Shown: in pieces, positions 1-10,200 of the stretch
Numbering within the stretch: position 1 is the first letter of the stretch
Layout of the letters: each line of letters starts with the position of its first letter
Source of the DNA: Diaporthe sp. PMI_573
Lineage: Eukaryota; Ascomycota; Sordariomycetes; Diaporthales; Diaporthaceae
Direction of reading: 5' to 3'
Length of the DNA stretch: 64,000 bases
Assembly: GCA_021399435.1 (NCBI GenBank)
Contig: JAJTUP010000079.1
Location: 1-64,000, forward strand
Made by a program: the position numbers and the translations under genes
The notes under the pieces: model-generated
The model's input: only the letters and a program-made list of their open reading frames with translations
The model's database searches: none
What the model was told of the DNA's origin: nothing

Positions 1-837
1 CACTATGTTTCTGCAGCTGGCCATAGCTTTTGCATTCTATGCGTGGCCAGTGCCTTAATTACTGCTTTGTCAACTTTGTGGTTTAGGTTTCCCAACACAT
101 TCACTTCCACCACACAATCTAGGTCAACCAGTACTGAGAGCTCATCGCCACATCTCTTGACGCCCATATATCTCGTCATTACACATGCCGTCTTTATGCC
201 GTCCCAACTGAGCAAGGCATCATCCCTTATGGGTCTATCTGCAAGCCCTGCCCAAAACTCCACACCAACGTTGTTGAGCTGCACTAGAAATTGTAAATGA
301 TTTGTGATATGAGGTCTATCACAGTGCTCTGAGGGGTCCGTGGTGTTCGATAGACTCCTAGTAGTCCGTAAGACCCATCCGCAACAGCGGTAGCCACAAT
401 AACCACAGCGGCTAGCCCCCCCAGCTCCTCGTCTTCTGAGTCGCAGTCGAACTCGAAGCTTAACACAGCGGGCCGCAAGCAGCTGCCCGATAAAGCCCCA
501 CACTCAAGATGAGTGGTTCCAGCGGTGGATCAGAGCGTCGACACAGGCAGGGTGGTCATCAATTCAACTCAATCGCCCCTCCGGTGGACAAAAGATCACT
601 ATGTGCACCATGAACCTGCGATTACGGAACTGAGCAGCTCGATGGACATTACGGTGAAATTCACCCACGCTTCTGGCCAGGCCAGAGTGGCAAGAGGGAA
701 CATCGGTTCCCCCGGCAATGGTCCTCCAATCTACGTTGAAAGTGCCGTGGCAAGCGGCGAGTCGCGAATGTTCCATGGGAATATGTCAGCTAAGGCTGCG
801 ATAGATTTTTGGAAATAACAAAGCGGAACGACCGAGA
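1..837. other. Unassigned left edge, no confident gene
   Basis: A minus-strand frame of 166 codons (503-3) is open but matches nothing I recognise; its downstream half (VGVEFWAGLADRP onward) looks more protein-like than the Arg/Cys-rich start. In another minus frame (478-284) there is a short acidic stretch, DSEDEELGGLAAVV, followed by alanine-rich sequence, a style seen at the N-termini of some fungal transposon proteins. A plus-strand frame at 513-818 (101 codons) is also unrecognised. The stretch may include the 5' end of the hAT element that follows, but I found no convincing terminal inverted repeat. Confidence 0.3.
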
Positions 838-1002
838 GTGTTCGCGTTTAATAAAACTCATTCAGGTCGTCCCCCCGTCATCAAAATTGCCACCATGTAT
901 CAATACAATCGTCACCCAGCGACGCGTCAAGTAAACGCGCCGTCGAAAGATTCCTGTGTAAAGGAAAGACAATTAATACCATTACCAGCTACTACGTCAA
1001 AA

Positions 1003-2946
1003 ATGGCCCATGACGTACCGACTATATTAACACCTGGGAACCTGACTGCCGAAGAAGAGAGCCACGTCTTCAAGATCTTCAAGGGTTTCTTGTTCTCGGA
1101 GAGAAGCAACGAGACGCGGTCTTGGGTGTGGGACTACGGGCTGGACATACAGTCGACTACCGAGCGAAAATGGGTCTGTCTGCCATGTATCCGCAAGAAA
1201 GAGTCTCGGCCGGCTTCCTATGAGTACAAGGGCACCCAAAACGCAGAAAACCACCTGTGGAAGGCCCACGGTAACTGGGATCCAACGGGGAAACGGATAG
1301 CGCCGTCAACCAAGAAGGGAGGGAAGCGAGTATTTGCCTCTGCATCGGACTTCTGGCAACTCAACCGGCATGATCCAAAAGAACAAGCCATCGCCAACAG
1401 TATGATCAAACACTTCGATCGCGGGCACTTTCAGAGGCTCCTTGTCAACTGGATTGTCGATTCCAACCTCTCCTTCCGTCAGGCGGAAAATCCTCGATTG
1501 CGTTCTATTTTCGAATACCTAAACCCATCAGTTGCAGTCAGAGACGCCCATATCTCGAGGCAGACGATACGGCGAATAGCTGTGCGACAGTTCGAGGCAC
1601 ACAAGGACGGAGTGAAAGAGGCCTTGCGGGCAGCACCTGGCCGGGTTCATATCGCTTTCGACGGCGCAAGGACGAGGAATCGCCATACTCTATACGGGAT
1701 AACGGCGGTATATCGAGATAGCAGCAATCAACCCCAGAAGGTCGTGCTTGGTTTGCCAGAGTTGATCAATCGCCATACCGGCGAACACATTGCTACTGAG
1801 ATGCTCGACGTCATTCGCATTTTCGATTTAGAAGATAAGGTCGGATATTTTACACTTGACAACGCGGGTAATAACGATACTGCCATGGCAATTATCGGCG
1901 GTCAACTCGGCTTCAACCATCTCCATCGCCGCGCCCGCTGCGTCGGGCATATAATTAACCTGGTGGTAAAAGCTCTACTGTTTGGAAAGGACGTTGAGGC
2001 ATTTGACGAATCTATCGAGAAAGGAGAGCTATTGGCGCGCGCGGCGCACGACGAATGGATGAAGAAAGGCCCCGTTGGAAAGGTTCACAACTGGGTTGTA
2101 TGGGTGCATCGATCAGATGTATTGACCAACTTGCTCAAGCAGTTGCAACAAGACCCTATCGATGCATCTACTGATCCTGAGGTTCAGAAGCTCCGTCCGC
2201 TCGAAGTCATCCTCGACAACGACACCCGTTGGTTATCACAATACTACATGATCAAACGGGCGCTCAAGTTGCAGCCTTTTTACGAAGAGTTCATGCTAAA
2301 GGCAAAAAAGGTATTCCAGGAAGCCCGTAAAGGCCAGACTGGGATCAAAATACCTGCTTGCCTCGAAGCCAAGAGCATGATTAACGACAACGACTGGGAG
2401 GTCCTCCGAGCCTTTGACGGTATCCTCGACGACTTTCACGTTGTGATCAAGGTCCTTCAAGGCGATGGTCAAGTCCGCAAACGCCGGTTTGGTACCAACG
2501 AGGCGTTTGGCCGTATGACGGATGTGCTCGAGGCATTCGAATTCTTACTTGGCAAGCTAGAAATGGCGAAAGCACTTATCAAGGACTACCCAGAGCCTGA
2601 GCACTTCGCTGTCAATGTGAATTTAGGCTGGGCAAAGCTTGATAAGTATTACAGGTACCTCAAAGAGTCGCCTGTTTATTACGCCGCCACTGCCTTAAAC
2701 CCAGCACTGCGATGGGGATACTTCGAAGACGTTTGGAAGGAGGAGCATCCAGACTGGATTGACGAAGCAAGGGAGCTTATTCAGAGCCTCTGGGTCTCTG
2801 AATACCGCGAGTTACAGCTAAAAGTAACCGCAGACGAGGTCCCTGTGGCCAAGAAGCGCAAGACGAAGTTATCATCCTTCGACATCTATCGTGAGGCTAA
2901 TCGGCGAGTTTGCCCTTCTCGAGTTACCTATCGTGAAGAAGATTAA
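1003..2946 (+). pseudogene. hAT-1: hAT-family transposase, 3'-truncated
   Basis: This is a cut-and-paste DNA transposase that would act in the nucleus on its own element ends. The frame is open from 838, but the first good ATG is at 1003 (MAHDVPTILTPG). From there it runs in the family order: a BED-like zinc-binding N-terminus (WVCLPCIRKK then ENHLWKAHG), the QRLLVNWIVDSNLSF helical block, the HIAFDGARTRN strand with the first catalytic Asp, YFTLDNAGNNDTA with the second, CVGHIINLVVKALLFG, and DNDTRWLSQYYMIKRAL. The C-terminal hAT dimerisation block (SAECERLFS type) that carries the last catalytic part is missing: the frame dies at 2946, where pogo-like sequence starts. Closest relative in the window is the minus-strand element at 13.2-16.2 kb. 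It cannot encode a complete enzyme. Confidence 0.85.
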
Positions 2947-2949
2947 GCA

Positions 2950-4103
2950 GGCTAACCGTTGGAACGCTGACGAGGGCGGATTGATGGAGGGTCGATCTGA
3001 AAATGCCCTCACTCTTGGGTACGGGAATGACAGCCCTATCTCTCAGAAGGACTATAATTCGAGGGCGTGGACCTCATTTATGGAGTGCATCTTGGCCACG
3101 GGCAGAAGGCTGACCCCCCTGATTATTTTCAAGGGGCTGAGCATTCAACAGCAGTGGTTTCCCGTCGCCCTCGAAGATCACGATGGCTGGCGATTCACAG
3201 CGACGAAGAAGGGGTGGATGGAGGAAAAAATAGCCCTTGAGTGGGTAAAAAGAGTCGTCCTTCCGGGTACGGTGCCAGAAGACCCTCGAGACTGGCGCCT
3301 TCTCGTGATCGATGGCCATTACACACACACAACGGTTGATTTCATGTGGGAATGCTTCTCAAATAAAGTATATATCGTTTTTTGCCAGCCCATACGTCCC
3401 ATATACTGCAACCACTCGACGTAGGGCTATTCCACCCACTGAAGCAAGCATTCCAGAAGCATCTACACCAACTAGGGCAGCACGATTCGTCATCAGTGAT
3501 GGCAAAGAAACTGTTTCTTTACTGCTATCACAAGACCCGGGAGGAGGCAATTACGGAGGAAAATATACGTTCTGGGTGGAGGGCAGCGGGTCTCTGGCCA
3601 TTGTCATGGGTCAGGGCACTGGGTAGCACCCATATCCTCGAAAACCACCAGAACCGGGTGAAATCACGACAATCTGGCGGTGGGAATAGCTTCAGCGGTC
3701 AATTTGGCACACGGCAGTCTTTTTTCGACCGTCAGGGCTTATTTTTGCGACACCTACGAGATCTCAAGAGATGAGAGGTTTGGTGGCCCGCTACGCCCGT
3801 GAGAAACACTCAAGCCCCACACAACGACTACTCTTCAGAAAGATTCTCAAGGGATACGATGAGAAAGAGGTCGCTTTGACGATGTCCTCACGAAAAAACC
3901 AGCTGTTGGAAGCCCAAATTGAGGCCACCAGGAATATTACAAGGAAGAGGGTTCAGCTTGACCCCAATGAGGTATTTGCAGACATTGAGGCTATTCGGAA
4001 GGCCCAAATTGAGGCCGGCGAGGTGTCAGCAGACGAAGAGGAATCAGAAGATTCCTCACCACCAACGGAAACGGGTTCCTGCATCGTTGTGGTGGGAAAT
4101 TGA
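2950..4103 (+). pseudogene. Pogo-like (Tc1/mariner superfamily) transposase, C-terminal two thirds, frameshifted
   Basis: A DDE transposase body without its helix-turn-helix N-terminus. Acidic residues are visible in NADEGGLMEG (about 2963), VIDGHYTH (about 3305) and LQPLDVGLF (about 3410), with the typical TSFMECILATGRRLTPLIIFKG and SGWRAAGLWPLS blocks between and after them. The reading frame shifts near 3381 (inside the usual LPxHTSHxLQPLD motif) and again between about 3670 and 3780. The tail KRVQLDPNEVFADIEAIRKAQ is the expected C-terminus of fungal pogo-like transposases. It joins hAT-1 at about 2900-2955. The frame just upstream (GEFALLELPIVKKIKQANRW) may still be hAT sequence, so the exact junction is uncertain. 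Confidence 0.85.
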
Positions 4104-4119
4104 GGTTAGGAATAGTGGC

Positions 4120-4545
4120 ATTCATATCAGGGGTGGCCCATATGGCAAGCGGGTACGTTATCCCTAAATCTACTCTACGCGACAGGATGAACAACCGACC
4201 CCGTCGTGAAGAATCACGCGTCGAGAAGCATAAACTTGACCCAATTGAAGAGTAAACACTTGTTTAATATATCATTGAGCAAGATGTACGAGGATTTCTA
4301 ATGCGGCTTTCTGGTGTGGAAGATATGGCCAACCTCCTGCTGGCTTTGCGTGATGGCAAGCCTGTTGGTACCAAATGGGCGCGACGCTTTGTAGATGCAC
4401 AACCAAGCTTGAAAACTAAGTTTAATCGGCCTTATGATTACACCGCTGTCGACATCGCTAGTCGACCTGGGATCTCCGTCGACACCTGCTGTTGTGCAGA
4501 CGCCCTTGGCCGACGAAAATACTTGGTGCGGCGCCTACGAAGCCC
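4120..4545 (+). pseudogene. Pogo-like transposase N-terminus (HTH/CENP-B-type), with RIP-like stops
   Basis: A second pogo-like piece, on the same strand, holds the part missing from the previous one: the DNA-binding helix-turn-helix region (IPKSTLRDRMNNRP, then MRLSGVEDMANLLLALRDGKPVGTKWARRFV, then KTKFNRPYDY). The frame carries TAA at 4253-4255 and 4265-4267, exactly where related proteins have Gln (EEQTLVQYII). Both are CAA-to-TAA changes, the CpA-to-TpA context of RIP. Similarity fades after about 4450. Because the C-terminal piece lies upstream and the N-terminal piece downstream, the two cannot be one simple copy; they are parts of two copies or of a rearranged one. Confidence 0.75.
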
Positions 4546-4559
4546 GAGTTAGGGTGTTA

Positions 4560-5030
4560 TCTTTTACTCTCTTATCACTTCGGGGTGTCGAGTACTTACC
4601 CAAAATTCATCTCTAGTTTTGATTCTCGTGGGAAGATTGAAACGATGGTTTTGCTTGACTCGTGAAAACTTATTATGATTGTGAAGAAGGGGAAGAAGAA
4701 GAATAAGATAGTTCTGTCGATATGAGGGAGACTCAAACAGGGAGGTCACCCGGATGAGGACTGCGTATTGTTCAAAATGCTCGGTGCGGCCTCAGAAAAA
4801 ATCGTTGTTGTTGGCATCTCCTATTTCTTTCCCTGTTTGGGCGTGACGTTGAGAGTACTGAACTATTTCAAAGTCGTGCAAGAGCCAGCATATTTGAGAA
4901 TAAACCTAGTAGGGGTTGTCGCTTGGACTTTAGAAATGCGTTGCTTTTCCAGAATACAGTCGTTACAGAATAATCAATCAACCACACTCTTTTAAATGTG
5001 GTGCCCCTGCATTATCATGAGTCAAAGACC
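4560..5030. other. Intergenic, no gene seen
   Basis: Open frames here are short and not protein-like. Nothing repetitive stands out. It probably includes the promoter of the Cys-rich gene that starts at 5031. Confidence 0.4.
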
Positions 5031-5282
5031 ATGTGCTGGCTCATAATTACCCATAACAGCCGTTGCGGGCACAATACCTACTGCTATAGCCTATGTACGG
5101 GGAATACGCACCATCGGTGCTCCAATAGATGGACGGAAATACACGCACGAAGCGAGAACTGCTCAGCCTGTGCCAATTGGGCCGAGTTGGCACTTCGTAG
5201 CTACGTTGAACGCACTGCGTGGGCATACGAGAGGAAAAGGGCAGCACAGAACAACCAGCCCACGACTTGGCGTCATAGATAG
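5031..5282 (+). CDS. Small Cys/His-rich protein, copy 1 (83 aa)
   Basis: The chosen start, MCWLIITHN, aligns with the start of a paralogue on the minus strand at 43077. The protein has Cys and His in a pattern suggesting metal binding: SRCGHNTYCYSLC, a THHRC segment, and ENCSACANWAEL. The two copies share SRCGHNTY, TEI.AR.ENCSACA and WAELALR and end with ER.AWAY. Paralogue conservation through most of the length, including the start, is the main reason to accept such a short frame. No signal peptide is evident, so a cytoplasmic or nuclear location is more likely. Function is unknown; small MC...CGH proteins recur in filamentous fungi. No intron is needed. Confidence 0.6.
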   Translation: MCWLIITHNSRCGHNTYCYSLCTGNTHHRCSNRWTEIHARSENCSACANWAELALRSYVERTAWAYERKRAAQNNQPTTWRHR

Positions 5283-5353
5283 CTGGTGAAACCGCACCAT
5301 CATCACTCGTTGCCTTCCACTTTTCCTTTACAAACTCTCCCACACATCCCACC

Positions 5354-5494
5354 ATGTCTGCTCTTTGGCTGATAAATGTTTTTGTCGGCCTCGTGGGACC
5401 ATTTTTACTACCAATACTTGATCAGATGTTGGACAGGTGTACTACCTATACCAACATGCTTCCGGTTTGCTTTGGCACTACAGAGAATTGACCA
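5354..5494 (+). CDS. Possible 46-aa hydrophobic-start peptide
   Basis: An ATG follows a pyrimidine-rich leader ending CACATCCCACC, a good fungal start context. The peptide begins MSALWLINVFVGLVGPFLLP, a plausible signal anchor or secretion signal, then has two cysteines and ends at a TGA. It could be the first exon of a larger gene or chance. Nothing else supports it. Confidence 0.2.
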
Positions 5495-5844
5495 TTCCGG
5501 CCCCTCATCGACATAAGGGCAATGATGAACATCATCAGCCTGGCCCTCTGTGAAGAACTTTCCCTTCCTTATGCTTGCCAATCGAACATGACTCTTCCAC
5601 CAATCTATGCTGCTCATCCAACCGATGGTGATAGTCACTATCCTCTACCTCAGGTTCCCAGACCAAGCGAAACTCCTTCGACTGCGCCTAGTATATGAAT
5701 ATGAACGTTGTACTTCACATCAAGAAGACGAGGAAGAGGAGGAAAATGCTTTGCTTCTAGCTAACCTCTGTTTTCCAGTTGCAAAATATTTGTATAATCA
5801 CTTGTACACATTTGCATAATAGTGTTGGGATGCCTGGTGTAATG
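5495..5844. other. Intergenic, no gene seen
   Basis: Short frames only. The segment separates the small frames above from the minus-strand hAT fragment and shows no clear repeat. Confidence 0.35.
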
Positions 5845-6626
5845 TTAGTTGATGCAATAGACTGTATTGGTAAGCTCAGTCACGACGCCTTTGTGATGAT
5901 TGAAGGTCCGTACAATCCATTCGCGCATTGTGTTATGAGTGGGGAGACTTCCCGACTCGATAATAGCGTTGTTTGCGTACCCCATAAGCTCGCGAAAGTA
6001 CGGACTCTCAAGCTTATTAAATGAGACGTTGTCACAGGCCACCCAGCGTATAAGCAACCGCTGAAAGTGTAGAGGGTCGAATGAGGCTATGAAGGCGTTC
6101 ATCACAGCTTGGTCCTTGTCGATGAGCATCCAGGTCAGCCATGTCGAAGAGAGTTCGTTGTTTCTTCCTCCGGGGTGACATTGGCCCGCCTTTATTGACG
6201 CGGTGGACGCCTTCCATGTGACTGTTTGCTTGGCTCGTAGACGCAGAATCGTACATATGAGTGATCGTAGCCTTCTTCCGGTGACACTCTTTGCAGAGCC
6301 AGAATCGGCGACCGGAGCCGTCTTTCTCGATATCGAATCCATCCTCCCACACCCATCCCGTCCGCTGCCGTCTTCTGTGCTTGCTGATGCAATACCCTGA
6401 AAGGCGATTCCAATCGATGCCTTCGATAGAATGCCCCAGTGTCGAATAAATGATTTTCGGACTGATTTTGATTTATGTCCAACCCAAGGTTAGATGGAAA
6501 GTCGGTATCTTCTAGCAAGGTTGAGGCCGAGCTGCAGCCGGAGGACCACGAATTGGCTGGACTAATTACAATGGTCGAAGTCGGTGAGTCCATCTTGTGT
6601 GTCGGTTTTCTGATGGCATGGGACAA
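5845..6626 (-). pseudogene. hAT-2: N-terminal hAT transposase fragment, frameshifted
   Basis: Read on the minus strand, three overlapping frames together give the N-terminal third of a hAT transposase: a BED-like segment (WEDGFDIEKDGSGRRFWLCK, CHRKKATITHMY, HMEGVHRVNK), then FDPLHFQRLLIRWVACDN, VSFNKLESPYFRELM and REWIVRTFNHHKG. At least two frame changes are needed to read through. Nothing resembling the catalytic core follows before the sequence stops near 5850. This is a dead fragment; family membership is clear from motif order, but subfamily is not. Confidence 0.75.
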
Positions 6627-6915
6627 AGCGTAAATAAATGAACACTGGTTAGGTTCGCAGGAAATACGCTAGTAAGTGTTTCTTATGGGGATATATATAG
6701 TGAGAGAGACGTTTAAATATAGAATACGATTCTTTACTATTTCGTTATACGATTAGGGAAAGTGGCTGCTTACTTTCATTTTAGAAATTAGAGATAAACG
6801 GAAAGAGTCATAAAAATATAAAAAGAAAAAAAAAGATTTTAGACTTAAGTTCACGGCAGGGAAACTAGGCTTTGTGGCGAAACGTGTTTGCTCAGCGTTC
6901 CACGCAAACCAAGCC
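6627..6915. other. AT-rich spacer
   Basis: AT-rich DNA with TATATA and A-runs, no open frame of note. It separates two hAT remnants and is probably transposon subterminal or decayed sequence. Confidence 0.4.
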
Positions 6916-7003
6916 TTTGCAAGTCATTTGCCAAATGAAAGTCGCAAAGCCCGACATTTCAGCAAGCCAAACAAGGGACATTTATATGCAAATGACTTGC
7001 AAA
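6916..7003. repeat. 16-bp perfect inverted repeat upstream of hAT-3
   Basis: TTTGCAAGTCATTTGC at 6916-6931 is exactly mirrored by GCAAATGACTTGCAAA at 6988-7003. The intervening DNA has further CAAAT and GCAAA words. Such clusters are common in the subterminal DNA of hAT elements, where the transposase binds, and this one lies 260 bp before the hAT-3 start codon. It could instead form a small cruciform or be a short inverted-repeat element. Confidence 0.55.
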
Positions 7004-7261
7004 CGAACCAAACAAATGGACGTTAACCTGGCGGCCCCACATGTGACTCTGTTTGCCCCACTGTATTGAGGATCGTGAGCCCATTTTTGTTGTTTTGCTC
7101 CGAAACCTATGTCGATCGTTAGCCCGATTTGGCCCCCTCCCCCGGAATCCGGAGTCAAATCTGTCAGCTTTTCTGCAGTTGAGCTGTTTGTTGTAGCCGT
7201 CCTCTGATCTTAGGCTTCGTCGCGTCTCATCATCGAGTGTACCTGTACTGTAGGCATCATC

Positions 7262-10200
7262 ATGGCTACAAACGCCCTTTCGCTGCTTGGCCAGCCTCGT
7301 CAGCCTTCCTCGCAATCCATCCAGAGCCAAATTGACACTCACGACGCGACAGCTCGCTTTGCTATTGGTTCCCTCAAAGACCTCCCACGTATCACGGTCA
7401 AAGGCCGGCGCCATCAGTTTGTAGCCGCCAGATGGATGCCAGACCCCCAGCCGAAACGGAAGAGCTCTTCAACACAGTCTGGCATCTGGCACTTCGGGGA
7501 GAAGCTGCTAGAGGCTATTCAGAACCCCGACGGTGTCAGAAAGACTGGCGATGAGTGGTGGTTTTGCCGTCCCTGTGATGAGAAGCGTCAGCACACGTTG
7601 TATCAGACTAAAAGCGGCAAGAATATCACAACCAGTTCTGCTCTAAATCATCTCGAGGGCAGTGATAACAACGGCCACCGATTTGGGAAGCTGAAAGACT
7701 TTATTAGAGGGGCTGACCGTGTAATGTCAGCCCAGCAGAGTTAGGTCGCAGGTGTGACGGCAGCCACGGTAGGCAAGCCACCTGGCCGTCACAAGGACCC
7801 TAACCCTTAGCCCCACAGTCGCGTCAAGACTTCGCGAGCCAGGGACCGCCAGAGCTTCGCTCTCCCCTTTCTTTTCCTCTCCTCAGCTTAGAATATTCGT
7901 TGATAGCGCCAATAGACCCAGCTCCCATGCTGCATCTCGTGCTGGCCGTGACAGCAGGAAGAGGAGGCGTACAGACCATCACGACCTCGTTACTCACTCA
8001 CAGCACCCAGTTCCTTTCCCTCATTCTGCCACAGCTAATAGTGATACACCAACCCTCGCTGCCGCTAATCTCGCGAGAAAGGCCATTACAGAGCTTGTTG
8101 CTTGTTGTGACCTGCCCATCTCGTTATTAGAGGCGCCCCAGTTCCGTCAGCTGCTACACGTCTGGAATCCCACGTTTACCGATCAGATCCTCCCGAAAAG
8201 CGACACCACGATGATGAAGTGGCTAGTTGAAGCCTTTACGGAGAACCTCAATGCCCTGAAGAGACAGCTTCACAGCACCGCTCTGTCCAAGATCCATCTG
8301 TCTGCTGATCTGTGGACTTCGCCCAACAGCAAGGCGTTGGTAGCCGTGGTTGCGCATTTCGTGGATCTTGACTATAATGTGAGGAACCGCTTGATTGGGC
8401 TGAGGGTCGTCAACGGTAGGCACACTGGCGAGAACCTTCAATATCACCTACACCAGGTTATCAGCGATTATGGCCTTCAAGATTTGTTGGGCTGGCTTAC
8501 CTTCGACAACGACGAAACCAACGACATGGCTACCCGGCTTCTCTTTCGCAAGCTCCTTAATCTTGGCGACGATGCAGCCGACAAGGTCAAGATCGAAAGG
8601 CGCTGCCGCTGCTGGGGCCATATTATCAATCTCATCGTAAAGTCTTTTCTGGCTGGCGATGGAAGGAAGGTAGTTAACGCGGAGAGCATTGAAGACCCAG
8701 TGGTAAGTTGAGGCTCTGCCTCGTCGGCAGGCAACCCCGCGAACCCATCGCGATATCACGTGCTAACTGGTAATGCCTACACGTGTAGGAACGGGAACGC
8801 TGTGAGGCCGAGTTGAAAGACTGGCGAAAGAGATCAAGCCCTCTTTACCATGCCCATAAGATCGTCGTCTTCATTAAGGGTAGCCAAGCTCGCCTCGAAT
8901 CGTTCAAAGCCCTCACAACCAACCCAGAGTTCGCCCCTGCAGCAGTAGACCGTAACGAAGCTATCGCCTTTTTCGATGAGGCTCAAGCTGAACCCACGGC
9001 GATGGATTTCGCGATGGCGCCTCCCCCGCGACCTACGGACCCAACGGAGCCACAGACTGGCGATATATCTGGGCTCAGCGTCAAGATGGCAAACGATACA
9101 CGATGGAATTCGGATGCGGCGGAGCTAGATCGGCTGTTGAAGTTGCGCAAGGCCGTCGATTATTACACCCAGAAACGCGCTGATGCGGGTGAGGATATAC
9201 AACCTCTCTCTGTTCAAGAATGGCGAGTGATTGAGTCGGTACGCGATCTTCTTCAACCGTTTCTGTACCATACGAAGCTTCACGAAGGTAACAGTGCGGC
9301 GATTCACGATGCCTTCTCCTCGCTATGGGATTTGGAACAGCACCTACGCGTATGGCTTCAACGATTTGGTGGCAAAGAGACACATGCTGAAGAAGAAATT
9401 CTTGACGAGATCACAGCCTCCAGTACAGAGGTTATCCCCACAGCAGCAGCAGCCTCCCCATTATCATCATTACAGTCATCATCGCGGCCTAAATCGCGCC
9501 AGCGGCAGCAACAAAAGGAGGCTAAAGAGTCTGATATATCTATATCGCGGGGCATATTGTGGCGGCAGAAGCAATAAGAGGCTAAATATGGCTTTAAAGG
9601 CACTCTCTTTCTCCAGGTCTCGATCCAAGAGGCTTTATATTTGGTGGCCAAATACAAGAAGAGGTTGCGAAGCTACCCGATTTACTTAGCGGCTACGATT
9701 CTTCATCCTCGTTATCACACAAATGGTATCAGGAAAGCGGCGCCGCTATTATTAGATGAGGCCAAACAACGAACATCAAGAAGAATGGTCTATCTCAGAT
9801 ATACACAGATTTATTTCCTAATTCATTGGGCGATTGTTATATCTTCGACGAGACTAGAGACGATATAATAGGTCTTCTCAATGAGATCTGTGGCGGATAC
9901 ATCACAGCGAACAGCCAAGCCATGAAGAGTATTTCTGCCCAATTCATCTCAGCAACAGTGGCCAGACACAACGCTAATTGCCCTAGTCTTACTCCCGGAG
10001 CTGTCCAGGAAAAGACAACGTTTCCCAGACACATCTGATGACCTTGAGCCTTTAGTTCTCAAGCCCGAGAGCTTGGTTCTTCCAAAGCTGGATTGCAACG
10101 ACGCGGCGCCTGACACTGATCCAAATCGTAGGTGCACATGTGACTCACACTCCACTATACTAATAATACGCTAGGGACTGTTTTCCAGTTTCTCGAAGGG

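Noticed and set aside
3..503. Minus-strand 166-codon frame as a host gene
   Set aside because: No recognised motif, Arg/Cys-rich start, and no splice or start-context support; kept only as a note.
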